In this document: in pieces, positions 1 to 6,306 of the stretch | Numbering within the stretch: the first letter of the stretch is position 1 | Layout: each line of letters starts with the position of its first letter | Source of the DNA: Tardiphaga sp. | GTDB lineage: Bacteria > Pseudomonadota > Alphaproteobacteria > Rhizobiales > Xanthobacteraceae | Direction: 5' to 3' | NCBI GenBank assembly: GCA_014377915.1 | Contig: JACMOT010000162.1 | Coordinates: 1 to 6,852 of the forward strand | DNA: 6,852 nucleotides | Translations under genes and position numbers: made by a program | Notes under the pieces: model-generated | Database searches by the model: none | Seen by the model: only the letters and a program-made list of their open reading frames with translations | What the model was told of the DNA's origin: nothing

Positions 1-623
1 AGCTCAAGTTTGGCACCAAGATCACCGTTCCAGCTTCGCCCACCGGGGCGCCCGCCGCGCCGCTCGCGGCGCCGGTTGCTGTCGCGGCGGCGCCGGTCGG
101 CGCCGTGATGTCGGCACCCGCCACCCGGATGGCGACCGCCGAACCGGCTCCGAGGGAGAAGGCGCGTCTGGCCCAGGCCACCACCACGCCGGAAGAGGCC
201 GTCACCGAAGCGCCGGCCAAGGCCGCCGATGCCACCGGCGCCTTGCCGACGTTCCGCTGGCCGGTGCGCGGTCGCGTCGTCACCGGTTACGGCGCCAAGA
301 CCAATGGCAAATCCAATGACGGCATTAATGTCGCCGTGCCCGAGGGCACGCCGGTGAAGGCGGCTGAAGACGGCGTCGTGGCCTATTCCGGCAACGAGCT
401 GAAGGGCTACGGCAATCTCGTGCTGGTCCGGCACTCCAACGGCTATGTCACCGCCTATGCCCATGCGAGTGAACTGCTGGTGAAGCGCGGCGAGACCATC
501 AAGCGCGGCCAGGTGATCGCGAAGTCCGGTCAGTCCGGCGAAGTCGGCTCACCGCAGCTGCACTTCGAGATCCGCAAGGGCTCGTCGCCGGTCGATCCGC
601 TGCAATTCCTGAACGGCGCATAG
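1..623 (+). CDS. nlpD: LysM/M23-family peptidoglycan hydrolase regulator, NlpD/DipM-like (5' end missing)
   Basis: The reading frame is open from base 3 and ends at TAG 621-623, so 206 residues are visible and the N-terminus lies outside the window. The first residues (LKFGTKITVP) look like the end of a LysM repeat, which binds peptidoglycan. An Ala/Pro-rich linker follows to about residue 80. A C-terminal M23/LytM domain spans about residues 85-204, with GYGNLVLVRH, YAH and LHFEIR segments. The metal site is degenerate: the usual HxGxD is NDGIN (residues 105-109) and the usual HxH is QLH. As known for E. coli NlpD and Caulobacter DipM, such proteins activate cell-wall amidases at division instead of cutting peptidoglycan. 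That role is inferred here. A signal peptide or lipobox cannot be judged. A GTG at 105 is internal and not a credible start. Transcription probably stops at the hairpin just downstream. Confidence 0.85.
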   Translation, partial: LKFGTKITVPASPTGAPAAPLAAPVAVAAAPVGAVMSAPATRMATAEPAPREKARLAQATTTPEEAVTEAPAKAADATGALPTFRWPVRGRVVTGYGAKTNGKSNDGINVAVPEGTPVKAAEDGVVAYSGNELKGYGNLVLVRHSNGYVTAYAHASELLVKRGETIKRGQVIAKSGQSGEVGSPQLHFEIRKGSSPVDPLQFLNGA

Positions 624-645
624 GCGATGGTATCAGCGAAGTAGC

Positions 646-682
646 AAAAGGGCGCCGTCTGGAAACAGGCGGCGCCTTTTTT
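646..682 (+). terminator. Rho-independent terminator of the NlpD-like gene
   Basis: A GC-rich stem GGCGCCG (651-657) pairs with CGGCGCC (670-676). The inner CTG/CAG pairs close a GAAA tetraloop at 662-665, with a T658-G669 wobble in between. Six T residues follow (677-682), some of which can pair with the upstream A tract 646-649. It lies 22 nt after the stop codon. On the opposite strand the hairpin is followed by CCTTTTGC, so it may also stop read-through from the convergent DUF815 gene, though less efficiently. Confidence 0.88.
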
Positions 683-685
683 CTC

Positions 686-822
686 GTTCCCCGGACGCGG
701 TGCGGCATTCTTCATGCCGCTCCGCAGATCCGGGGTCCCGGTTGCGCATTTGAGTAACTGGGACCCCGGCTCTGCGGTGTACCACGCGGCAATAGCCGCG
801 CGCTGCCCTGCGTCCGGGGAAC
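686..822. repeat. Palindromic intergenic repeat with four-arm folding potential
   Basis: The outer arms 686-698 and 810-822 are perfect 13-bp inverted repeats (core CCCCGGACGC / GCGTCCGGGG). Inside are three further hairpins: 702-708 with 714-720 (7 bp, GCGGCAT/ATGCCGC); 722-743 with 756-777 (22 positions, one mismatch, one G-U, core CCGGGGTCCC); and 785-790 with 795-800 (6 bp, CGCGGC/GCCGCG around AATA). The whole unit can fold as a cloverleaf-like structure. I recall similar CCCCGGACGC...CCGGGGTCC units as dispersed intergenic repeats in Bradyrhizobium and Rhodopseudomonas, but copy number cannot be seen from one window. There is no convincing ORF inside. It lies between the convergent NlpD-like and DUF815 genes. 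Confidence 0.8.
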
Positions 823-835
823 AGATCGGTGCTTG

Positions 836-1819
836 CTACTTCCCCGCCAGCCGGATGCCCATGCGGCCGGCCAGTTCCTGGGTGAATTGCCAGGCGACGC
901 GACCGGAGCGCGAGCCGCGGGTGGTCGACCATTCCAGCGCCTCGCGCGCCAGTTCGGCTTCGTCGAGTGCGATGCCGTAATGGCTGCAATAGCCGCGCAC
1001 CATGTCGAGATATTCGTCCTGGCTGCATTTGTGAAAGCCGAGCCAGAGCCCGAACCGGTCCGACAGCGAGACTTTCTCCTCGACGGCTTCGCCGGGATTG
1101 ATCGCGGTCGAGCTCTCGTTCTCGACCATCTCGCGCGCCAGCAGATGGCGGCGATTCGAGGTGGCGTAGAGGATGACATTGTCGGGTCGGCCCTCAATGC
1201 CGCCCTCCAGCACCGCCTTCAGCGACTTGTAGGAGGCGTCATTGCCGTCGAAGGACAGATCGTCGCAGAAGATGATGAAATAGAACTCGGAGGCGCGGAT
1301 CTGCGCCATCAGCGCCGGCAGGCTTTCGATGTCCTCGCGGTGGATTTCAACCAGTTTGAGGCGGCCATCGACCGAAGGGCTGGCATTGACGGAGGCATGC
1401 GCCGCTTTCACCAGCGACGACTTGCCCATGCCGCGGGCGCCCCACAACAGGGCATTATTGGCTGGCAGGCCATTGGCGAAGCGCTCGGTGTTCTCGATCA
1501 GGATGTCGCGCAGTCGCTCGATGCCCTGCAACAGGCTGAGATCGACACGGCTGACCTTCGGCACCGGCGCCAGGCGTCCGTCCGGATGCCAGATGAAGGC
1601 ATCGGCGCTGTCCAGCGAATCGGCATTGGACAGTTTTGGCGCCGCGGCGGCCATCCCGGCGGCAATCGCCTCCAGCGCAAGCGCGATGCGCTCATCGATG
1701 CGGGCAGCGACCGCTGGTCGCGGGTGCTTTGTCATGGCCTTGCGGAGCTTGGCGACGGCCGGTTTGGCGATCGGCTTTTTCAGGGCGCCACGATTGGTTT
1801 TATTGGGCTTTTTGGACAT
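836..1819 (-). CDS. DUF815-family AAA+ type ATP-binding protein
   Basis: The protein has 327 residues from ATG 1819 to TAG 836-838. I chose this start because GAGGAAA lies 7 nt upstream; an in-frame ATG at 1903 would add 28 residues with no support. A Lys/Arg/Pro-rich tail occupies about residues 1-35. Next come a Walker A GARGMGKS (127-134), a Walker B FIIFCDDL (181-188), a sensor-1-like ATSNRRHL (219-226), a conserved SDRFG (253-257) with a possible arginine-finger role, and a sensor-2-like GSRSGRVAWQF near 302-312. This pattern is typical of DUF815, a P-loop ATPase family whose substrate is unknown to me. No membrane segment or signal peptide is visible, so it is probably cytoplasmic. It is divergent from yajC and convergent with the NlpD-like gene. 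ATP binding is well supported; the cellular role is not known. Confidence 0.9.
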   Translation of the reverse strand: MSKKPNKTNRGALKKPIAKPAVAKLRKAMTKHPRPAVAARIDERIALALEAIAAGMAAAAPKLSNADSLDSADAFIWHPDGRLAPVPKVSRVDLSLLQGIERLRDILIENTERFANGLPANNALLWGARGMGKSSLVKAAHASVNASPSVDGRLKLVEIHREDIESLPALMAQIRASEFYFIIFCDDLSFDGNDASYKSLKAVLEGGIEGRPDNVILYATSNRRHLLAREMVENESSTAINPGEAVEEKVSLSDRFGLWLGFHKCSQDEYLDMVRGYCSHYGIALDEAELAREALEWSTTRGSRSGRVAWQFTQELAGRMGIRLAGK

Positions 1820-1826
1820 TTTTGAC

Positions 1827-1833
1827 TTTCCTC
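1827..1833 (-). promoter_or_regulatory. Ribosome binding site of the DUF815 gene
   Basis: The minus strand reads GAGGAAA, 7 nt before the ATG at 1819. This good Shine-Dalgarno match fixes the start at MSKK and argues against the longer in-frame ATG at 1903 or the ATG at 1846, neither of which has a comparable site. Confidence 0.75.
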
Positions 1834-1897
1834 GGCGCGAACCCATATCGAGCCGGGAAGAGGTCTGCAAGCGGTACGGATCGGCCGCCGGGCAGCG

Positions 1898-1925
1898 TTG
1901 CAATTGGGGCGCTGGCCGTTATAGT
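1898..1925 (+). promoter_or_regulatory. Candidate sigma-70-type promoter for the yajC-secDF operon
   Basis: TTGCAA (1898-1903) and TATAGT (1920-1925) are separated by 16 bp and resemble the -35 and -10 boxes of housekeeping promoters. Transcription would start near 1931-1933, leaving a leader of about 70 nt before yajC. It lies in the 180-nt divergent gap between DUF815 and yajC, which is where the operon promoter is expected. This is a motif match only. I see no clear operator or riboswitch in the gap and no convincing promoter for the minus-strand gene. Confidence 0.5.
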
Positions 1926-1999
1926 CTGCGCGAATTTGCCAAACGGCCGAACGCCGCTGCGTCGCCGGTTGATCCCCCAGTTTCCATGAGGAATTCCCG

Positions 2000-2383
2000 A
2001 TGTTCATTACCCCTGCGTTTGCCCAGGCTGCCGCAGCCGGCGGCGACACCAACTCGATGCTGATGTCGCTGCTGCCGTTCGCCCTGATCTTCGTCATCAT
2101 GTATTTCCTGATCCTGCGCCCGCAGCAGAAGAAGGTGAAGGACCATGCCGAGCTGGTGAAGAACATCCGCCGTGGCGACACCATCGTCACCACCGGTGGC
2201 ATGGTTGGCAAGGTCACCAAGGTCGTCGATGACGAGCAGGTCGAGGTCGAAATCGCCGATGGCGTCCGCGTGCGCCAGATGCGCTCGATGGTCTCCGGCG
2301 TACGCACCAAGGGCGAGCCGGCCAAGGAAAAGGCCGACAAGGCCGATGCCAAGCCCGTCAAGGACGAGACATCCGCGAGCTGA
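2000..2383 (+). CDS. yajC: Preprotein translocase subunit YajC
   Basis: The 127-residue protein has one transmembrane segment (about 20-39, SMLMSLLPFALIFVIMYFLI) followed at once by the YajC hallmark RPQQKK (40-45). A small soluble domain follows, with RGDTIVTTGG (58-67) and beta-rich segments to about 100. It ends in a Lys/Asp/Ala-rich charged tail (102-127), longer than in E. coli YajC, which is about 110 residues. YajC is a small inner-membrane protein that associates with SecDF and SecYEG. The start is supported by GAGGAA at 1988-1993, 6 nt before the ATG. It is the first gene of the operon, 44 nt upstream of secD. The N-terminal FAQAAAAGG resembles a short leader, but similar pre-TM sequences are common in alphaproteobacterial YajC and I do not call it a cleaved signal. 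Confidence 0.95.
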   Translation: MFITPAFAQAAAAGGDTNSMLMSLLPFALIFVIMYFLILRPQQKKVKDHAELVKNIRRGDTIVTTGGMVGKVTKVVDDEQVEVEIADGVRVRQMRSMVSGVRTKGEPAKEKADKADAKPVKDETSAS

Positions 2384-2427
2384 TGCGCTCGCGCGTCACC
2401 ATTTCAAGAATCTGACGGGTTAACTCG

Positions 2428-4029
2428 ATGTTGTATTTCACGCGGTGGAAGGCGCTGGCGATCATCCTCACGGCGCTGGTGGTCTGCCTGTGCGCGGTTC
2501 CGAATTTCTTCCCCGAGGCCCAGGTCAAGACCTGGCCGAAATGGGCGCAGCGCCATCTGGTGCTTGGCCTCGATCTGCAGGGCGGCTCGCACATCCTGCT
2601 CGAGGTGGACGCCAATTCGGTAAAGAAGGATCGGCTTGACCAGGTTCGCGACGACGCGCGCCGTACCCTGCGCGACGCCAAGATCGTCTATACCGGCCTT
2701 AGCGTCCGCAACGATATTGTCGAGGTCCGCGTCACCAAGGACACCGAAGTCCCGACCGCGCTGACCAAGCTGCGCGAATTGTCGCAGCCGCTGGGCGGCC
2801 TGCTGGGCGCCAATGGCCAGCGCAGCCTCGATGTCGCGGATGCCGGCGGTGGCCTGATCCGGATGACCGTGCCGCAGGCGGCGATCACCGACCGCGTCCG
2901 GCAGTCGGTCGAGCAGTCGATCCAGATCGTCGAGCGCCGCGTCAACGAGCTTGGTACCGTGGAGCCGCTGATCCAACGCCAGGGCGTCGATCGTATCCTG
3001 GTGCAGGTGCCCGGCCTGCAGGACCCGACCCGGCTGAAGGAATTGCTCGGCAAGACCGCGAAGCTCGACTTCCGGATGGTTGATTCCACCATCCCGGCCG
3101 ATCAGGCCGCGCAGGGCAGGGTGCCGCCGGATTCCGACCTGCTGCTGTCCTCGCAATCGCCGAAGGTGCCCTATATCGTCAAGAAGGCGGTGCTGGTGTC
3201 CGGCGCCGATCTGATCGACGCGCAGCCCGGTTTCGATCAGCGCTCCAACGAGCCGATCGTCAGCTTCCGTTTCAACACCTCCGGCGCGCGCAAATTCGCG
3301 CAGGCGACACTCGACAATGTCGGCCAGCCGTTCGCGATCGTGCTCGACAATGAAGTGGTGTCCGCGCCGGTGATCCGCGAACCGATCACCGGTGGCTCCG
3401 GGCAGATTTCCGGCAGCTTCACCGTGCAGGCCGCCAACGACCTGTCGATCCTGCTGCGCGCCGGCGCGCTGCCGGCGCCGCTGACCATCATCGAGGAGCG
3501 CACCGTCGGTCCCGGCCTCGGCGCCGACTCGATCGAGAAGGGCGAACTGGCTGCCTATATCGGATCGATTCTCGTCATCATCTTCATGCTGTTGACCTAC
3601 CGGCTGTTCGGCTTGTTCGCCAACATCGCGGTGGCGATCAACGTCGCCATGATCTTCGGCGTGCTGTCGCTCTTGAACGCGACGTTAACGCTGCCCGGCA
3701 TCGCCGGCATCGTGCTGACGGTCGGCATCGCGGTGGACTCCAACGTGCTGATCTATGAGCGCATCCGCGAGGAAGTCCGCGGCGGCCGTACCGCGATCTC
3801 GGCGATCGATGCCGGCTTCAAGCGCGCGCTGTCGACCATCCTGGATTCCAACGTCACCACCTTCATCGCCGCCGCGGTGCTGTTCTATATCGGGACCGGT
3901 CCGGTGCGCGGCTTCGCCGTGACGCTCGGCATCGGCATCGTCACCACGGTCTTCACCGCCTTCACCGTTACCCGCCTGATCGTCGCAGGCTGGGTACGCT
4001 GGAAGCGGCCGACCAGCGTGCCGATTTGA
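2428..4029 (+). CDS. secD: Protein translocase subunit SecD
   Basis: SecD (533 residues) works with SecF in the inner membrane, using the proton-motive force to pull exported proteins out of the SecYEG channel on the periplasmic side. The N-terminal membrane segment is about residues 8-28. The family motif LGLDLQGGSH follows (46-55), then a large periplasmic region to about 345 (P1 head and base), then RAGALPAPL (344-352) and GPGLG (361-365). Five membrane segments follow (about 375-391, 396-416, 420-440, 466-488, 494-520). The motif GIAVDSNVLIYERIREE (433-449) contains Asp437, which matches the conserved TM4 aspartate known to matter for proton use. Length is normal for Proteobacteria outside the enteric group, where SecD is longer. 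The Shine-Dalgarno match before ATG 2428 is weak (GACGGG region at 2414-2419), so coupling to yajC translation or a non-canonical site is possible. Confidence 0.97.
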   Translation: MLYFTRWKALAIILTALVVCLCAVPNFFPEAQVKTWPKWAQRHLVLGLDLQGGSHILLEVDANSVKKDRLDQVRDDARRTLRDAKIVYTGLSVRNDIVEVRVTKDTEVPTALTKLRELSQPLGGLLGANGQRSLDVADAGGGLIRMTVPQAAITDRVRQSVEQSIQIVERRVNELGTVEPLIQRQGVDRILVQVPGLQDPTRLKELLGKTAKLDFRMVDSTIPADQAAQGRVPPDSDLLLSSQSPKVPYIVKKAVLVSGADLIDAQPGFDQRSNEPIVSFRFNTSGARKFAQATLDNVGQPFAIVLDNEVVSAPVIREPITGGSGQISGSFTVQAANDLSILLRAGALPAPLTIIEERTVGPGLGADSIEKGELAAYIGSILVIIFMLLTYRLFGLFANIAVAINVAMIFGVLSLLNATLTLPGIAGIVLTVGIAVDSNVLIYERIREEVRGGRTAISAIDAGFKRALSTILDSNVTTFIAAAVLFYIGTGPVRGFAVTLGIGIVTTVFTAFTVTRLIVAGWVRWKRPTSVPI

Positions 4030-4035
4030 GATTGC

Positions 4036-4039
4036 GGAG
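4036..4039 (+). promoter_or_regulatory. Ribosome binding site supporting the TTG start of secF
   Basis: GGAG lies 6 nt before TTG 4046-4048 and 7 nt after the secD stop codon. No ATG lies nearby; the next in-frame ATG is at about 4109, inside the first hydrophobic stretch, with no comparable site. The spacing therefore favours TTG as the start of secF. Confidence 0.65.
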
Positions 4040-4045
4040 CTGGCT

Positions 4046-5050
4046 TTGACACAAACTGTTCTTTATGGCCTCGGGGCCCTCATCGTGGTGCTGAGCATCG
4101 TCAGCGCGATGGGCTGGCTGCCGTCGCTGCGTATCGTCCCTGACGATACCAAGTTCGATTTCACGCGCTTTCGACGCATCAGCTTTCCCATCTCGGCGCT
4201 GCTGTCGATCCTCGCCATCGTCCTGTTCTTCACCCACGGGCTGAATTTCGGCATCGATTTCAAGGGTGGTACGCTGCTCGAAGTGCAGGCCAAGAGCGGC
4301 ACCGCGGATATTCCGGCGATGCGTTCCACGCTCGGTGCGCTGGGCCTCGGCGAAGTGCAGATCCAGCAGTTCGGCGGTCCCGCCGACGTGCTGATCCGCG
4401 TCGCCGAACAGCCGGGCGGCGACGCGGCCCAGCAGGGCGCGGTGCAGAAGGTTCGCGGTGCGCTCGGTACCAATGTCGAGTATCGCCGCGTCGAAGTGGT
4501 CGGCCCGCGCGTCTCCAGCGAATTGCTGGCCTATGGCATGCTCGGCCTGATGCTCGCGATCCTCGGCATTCTGGTCTATCTCTGGTTCCGGTTCGAATGG
4601 CAGTTCGCGCTCGGCGCCATGATCGCCAACGTCCACGACATCGTGCTGACCATCGGCTTCATGTCGGTGACCCAGGTCGAGTTCGATCTCACCAGCATCG
4701 CGGCGCTGCTGACGATTCTTGGCTACTCGCTGAACGACACCGTCGTCATCTATGACCGCATCCGTGAAATGCTTCGGCGCTACAAGAAGATGCCGATGCC
4801 GGAACTGCTCAACGAGTCGATCAATTCGACGCTGTCGCGCTCGATCATCACCCACGTCACGGTGACGCTGGCGTTGCTGGCGCTGCTGCTGTTCGGCGGC
4901 AACGCGATCCACTCCTTCACCGCGGTCATGATGTTCGGCGTGGTTCTGGTCGGCACCTATACCTCGATCTTCATCGCGGCACCGATCCTGATCTATCTCG
5001 GCGTTGGCGAAAAGCGCGACACCGCGCCGGACCATTCGAAGAAGGGCTGA
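4046..5050 (+). CDS. secF: Protein translocase subunit SecF
   Basis: This 334-residue partner of SecD begins with TTG, 16 nt after secD. Landmarks are DTKFDFTRFRRISFP (34-48), first canonical membrane segment about 48-63, GIDFKGGT (69-76), a small periplasmic domain (about 78-150), VVGPRVSSEL (151-160), and membrane segments near 161-181, 186-206, 214-236, 268-285 and 291-318. The motif GYSLNDTVVIYDRIRE (226-241) is the SecF counterpart of the SecD TM4 motif; Asp231 is the conserved acidic residue. An additional hydrophobic stretch at residues 5-25 (LYGLGALIVVLSIVSAMGWL) precedes the normal first segment. If the TTG start is right, the protein has an extra N-terminal helix compared with the six-segment model. 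The tail 321-334 is charged. Just 2 nt separate it from the next gene. Confidence 0.95.
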   Translation: MTQTVLYGLGALIVVLSIVSAMGWLPSLRIVPDDTKFDFTRFRRISFPISALLSILAIVLFFTHGLNFGIDFKGGTLLEVQAKSGTADIPAMRSTLGALGLGEVQIQQFGGPADVLIRVAEQPGGDAAQQGAVQKVRGALGTNVEYRRVEVVGPRVSSELLAYGMLGLMLAILGILVYLWFRFEWQFALGAMIANVHDIVLTIGFMSVTQVEFDLTSIAALLTILGYSLNDTVVIYDRIREMLRRYKKMPMPELLNESINSTLSRSIITHVTVTLALLALLLFGGNAIHSFTAVMMFGVVLVGTYTSIFIAAPILIYLGVGEKRDTAPDHSKKG

Positions 5051-5052
5051 AC

Positions 5053-5436
5053 ATGCCGGTACCTCCCGAGGCACCGCATCTGCCGCGCCCCGCGGGCATC
5101 GAGGCCTATGGCAAGGGCGGCTTCCATTTCGACACCATGTCGCATCAGGGCTCGCTATTGTGCCTGCCCGATGCGATCTGGGCCTGGGCGGTCAGGAAAC
5201 CAGCCGATATCGACCGTCACGCGCTGAAGCGCGTGTTCGAGAATGCCGCGGGTATCGACACCCTGATTATCGGCACCGGCAATGAGGTCTGGATCGTGCC
5301 GCGCGACCTGCGCGAGGCCCTGCGCAACGTCCATGTCGTGATCGATGCGATGCAGACCGGCCCCGCGATCCGTACGTATAATGTGATGTTCGGCGAGCGT
5401 CGCCGCGTCGCGGCGGCGTTGATCGCGGTCGCATGA
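5053..5436 (+). CDS. Mth938-domain (DUF498) protein, NDUFAF3-like
   Basis: The 127-residue soluble protein is made almost entirely of one Mth938/DUF498 domain. Recognisable parts are GIEAYGKGGFHF (15-26), DTLIIGTGNEVWIVP (69-83) and a C-terminal block with TGPAIRTYNVMFGERRRVAAAL (102-123). Length is typical of the family. The human homologue NDUFAF3 is a mitochondrial complex I assembly factor; a similar role in bacteria is inference and no catalytic site is apparent. The ATG lies 2 nt after the secF stop, with AAGGG within the secF end serving as a likely ribosome site. The stop overlaps the next start (ATGA, 5433-5436), so translation of secF, this gene and the following one is probably coupled. 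No signal peptide is visible. It is the clearest candidate link between the Sec operon and respiratory-complex assembly. Confidence 0.92.
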   Translation: MPVPPEAPHLPRPAGIEAYGKGGFHFDTMSHQGSLLCLPDAIWAWAVRKPADIDRHALKRVFENAAGIDTLIIGTGNEVWIVPRDLREALRNVHVVIDAMQTGPAIRTYNVMFGERRRVAAALIAVA

Positions 5437-6284
5437 GCGCCGGCACCGATGCCGCGGCGTTTTGCGCCGAACTGGTGCGAAGCCATGATTTCGGACGTTA
5501 CGCGACGACGCTGTTCGTGCCGAACGACCGGCGCCGCGCGCTGCTCGCGCTTTATGCCTTCAACGCGGAGATTTGTCGGATTCGCGACCAGGTCAGCCAG
5601 CCGCTGCCCGGCGAGATCCGCCTGCAATGGTGGACCGACACGCTGGCCGGCATCGGCCACGGCGATGTCGAGAACAATCCGGTGGCCGCCGAACTGCTGC
5701 TCGCGGTCCGGACCCACGATCTGCCGCTCGACCGATTGACGAAGCTGATCGATGCGCATGTGTTCGATCTCTACCATGATCCGATGCCGGATCTGGGCGT
5801 GCTCGAGAGTCATTTCGGCGATACGTTCTCGACGCTGCTGGCGCTGTCGGCGAAAATTCTGGGCGCGACCTCGGAAGCGACCGAGCAGGCCGCCGACCAT
5901 GGCGGTCTGGCGCAGGGCGTGGCGCGGATCATCGCGACGCTGCCGCAGGATTCCGCGCGACGGCAGATGTATCTGCCGCGGGACATGCTGATCCAGAATT
6001 ACGGCAGCTCCGAAGAAGTCTTTGCCGGCCGGCTGACGCCGGCGATCCGCGCGACGCTCGATCAATTGATATCAGGCGCCCGCGCCCAGCTCGCGCTGGC
6101 GGAAGCGCTGTTGCCGCAACTGCCGGCGGAGACGCGTCGCGCCTTCCTGCCGCTGGCGCTGGTGAAGCGCGATCTGGAACGAATGGCGCGGCCAGATCAC
6201 GATGCGTTTGTGCTGCACATGCCGTCGAGATTGTGGACACTGTGGACATTGTGGCGGGCGTCGAGTTCGAAGGCGTTCTCGTAG
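5433..6284 (+). CDS. Squalene/phytoene synthase family protein, NDUFAF6-like, probably non-catalytic
   Basis: The 283-residue protein has the all-alpha squalene/phytoene synthase fold: YAFNAEICRIRD (41-52), LQWWTDTL (64-71), GGLAQGVARII (157-167) and RRQMYLPRDML (176-186). True synthases carry two Asp-rich motifs that bind Mg-diphosphate (DDxxD and DxxED types). Here the first region reads CRIRDQVSQ (48-56) and the second reads IATLPQD (167-173), so most of the acidic residues are missing. From memory, human NDUFAF6, a complex I assembly factor, is altered at the same places (AFNVELAQVKDSVSE; KAQGIVTCLRATP). I therefore infer an assembly-type role and not isoprenoid synthesis. No carotenoid or hopanoid genes are nearby. 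The start overlaps the preceding stop by 4 nt. Near the C-terminus a 9-bp tandem repeat gives LWTLWTLW (267-274). The ending is a little unusual (RASSSKAFS). It is the last gene of the operon. Confidence 0.88.
   Translation: MSAGTDAAAFCAELVRSHDFGRYATTLFVPNDRRRALLALYAFNAEICRIRDQVSQPLPGEIRLQWWTDTLAGIGHGDVENNPVAAELLLAVRTHDLPLDRLTKLIDAHVFDLYHDPMPDLGVLESHFGDTFSTLLALSAKILGATSEATEQAADHGGLAQGVARIIATLPQDSARRQMYLPRDMLIQNYGSSEEVFAGRLTPAIRATLDQLISGARAQLALAEALLPQLPAETRRAFLPLALVKRDLERMARPDHDAFVLHMPSRLWTLWTLWRASSSKAFS
6232..6258 (+). repeat. Short 9-bp tandem repeat inside the NDUFAF6-like gene
   Basis: TGTGGACAC, TGTGGACAT and the diverged TGTGGCGGG follow one another directly. They keep the frame and encode the repeated LWT motif near the C-terminus. 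Slipped-strand duplication of 9 bp is the simple explanation. Confidence 0.7.
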
Positions 6285-6306
6285 CTCAGAATTGCCCACC
6301 CGCCTA

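Noticed and set aside
686..822. The folded repeat as a tRNA or structured riboswitch
   Set aside because: Although cloverleaf-like, arm lengths do not fit a tRNA, there is no anticodon or T-loop pattern, and it lies at gene 3' ends and not in a leader.
714..980. Small plus-strand open frame starting in the intergenic repeat
   Set aside because: It begins inside the palindrome and runs antisense into DUF815; there is no ribosome site or homology.
833..1825. Open frame of 330 codons on the plus strand opposite the DUF815 gene
   Set aside because: The minus strand carries intact Walker A/B motifs and a good ribosome site; the plus-strand product has no recognisable family.
1918..1943. Minus-strand TATAAC with TTGGCA upstream as a promoter for DUF815
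   Set aside because: The spacing is only about 13 bp, too short for a normal -35/-10 pair, and the -10 overlaps the better plus-strand -10.
2404..3156. Open frame of 250 codons on the minus strand opposite the start of secD
   Set aside because: Shadow of the secD periplasmic region; low-complexity composition and no domain.
3968..5074. Long open frame (368 codons) on the minus strand opposite secF
   Set aside because: It is antisense to a clear secF and encodes a His/Asp/Gln/Arg-rich low-complexity product typical of the reverse frame of GC-rich genes; there is no recognisable domain.
5217..6065. Open frame of 282 codons on the minus strand opposite the Mth938 and NDUFAF6-like genes
   Set aside because: Arg/Gln-rich shadow of two well-supported coding genes; it crosses their junction without any motif.
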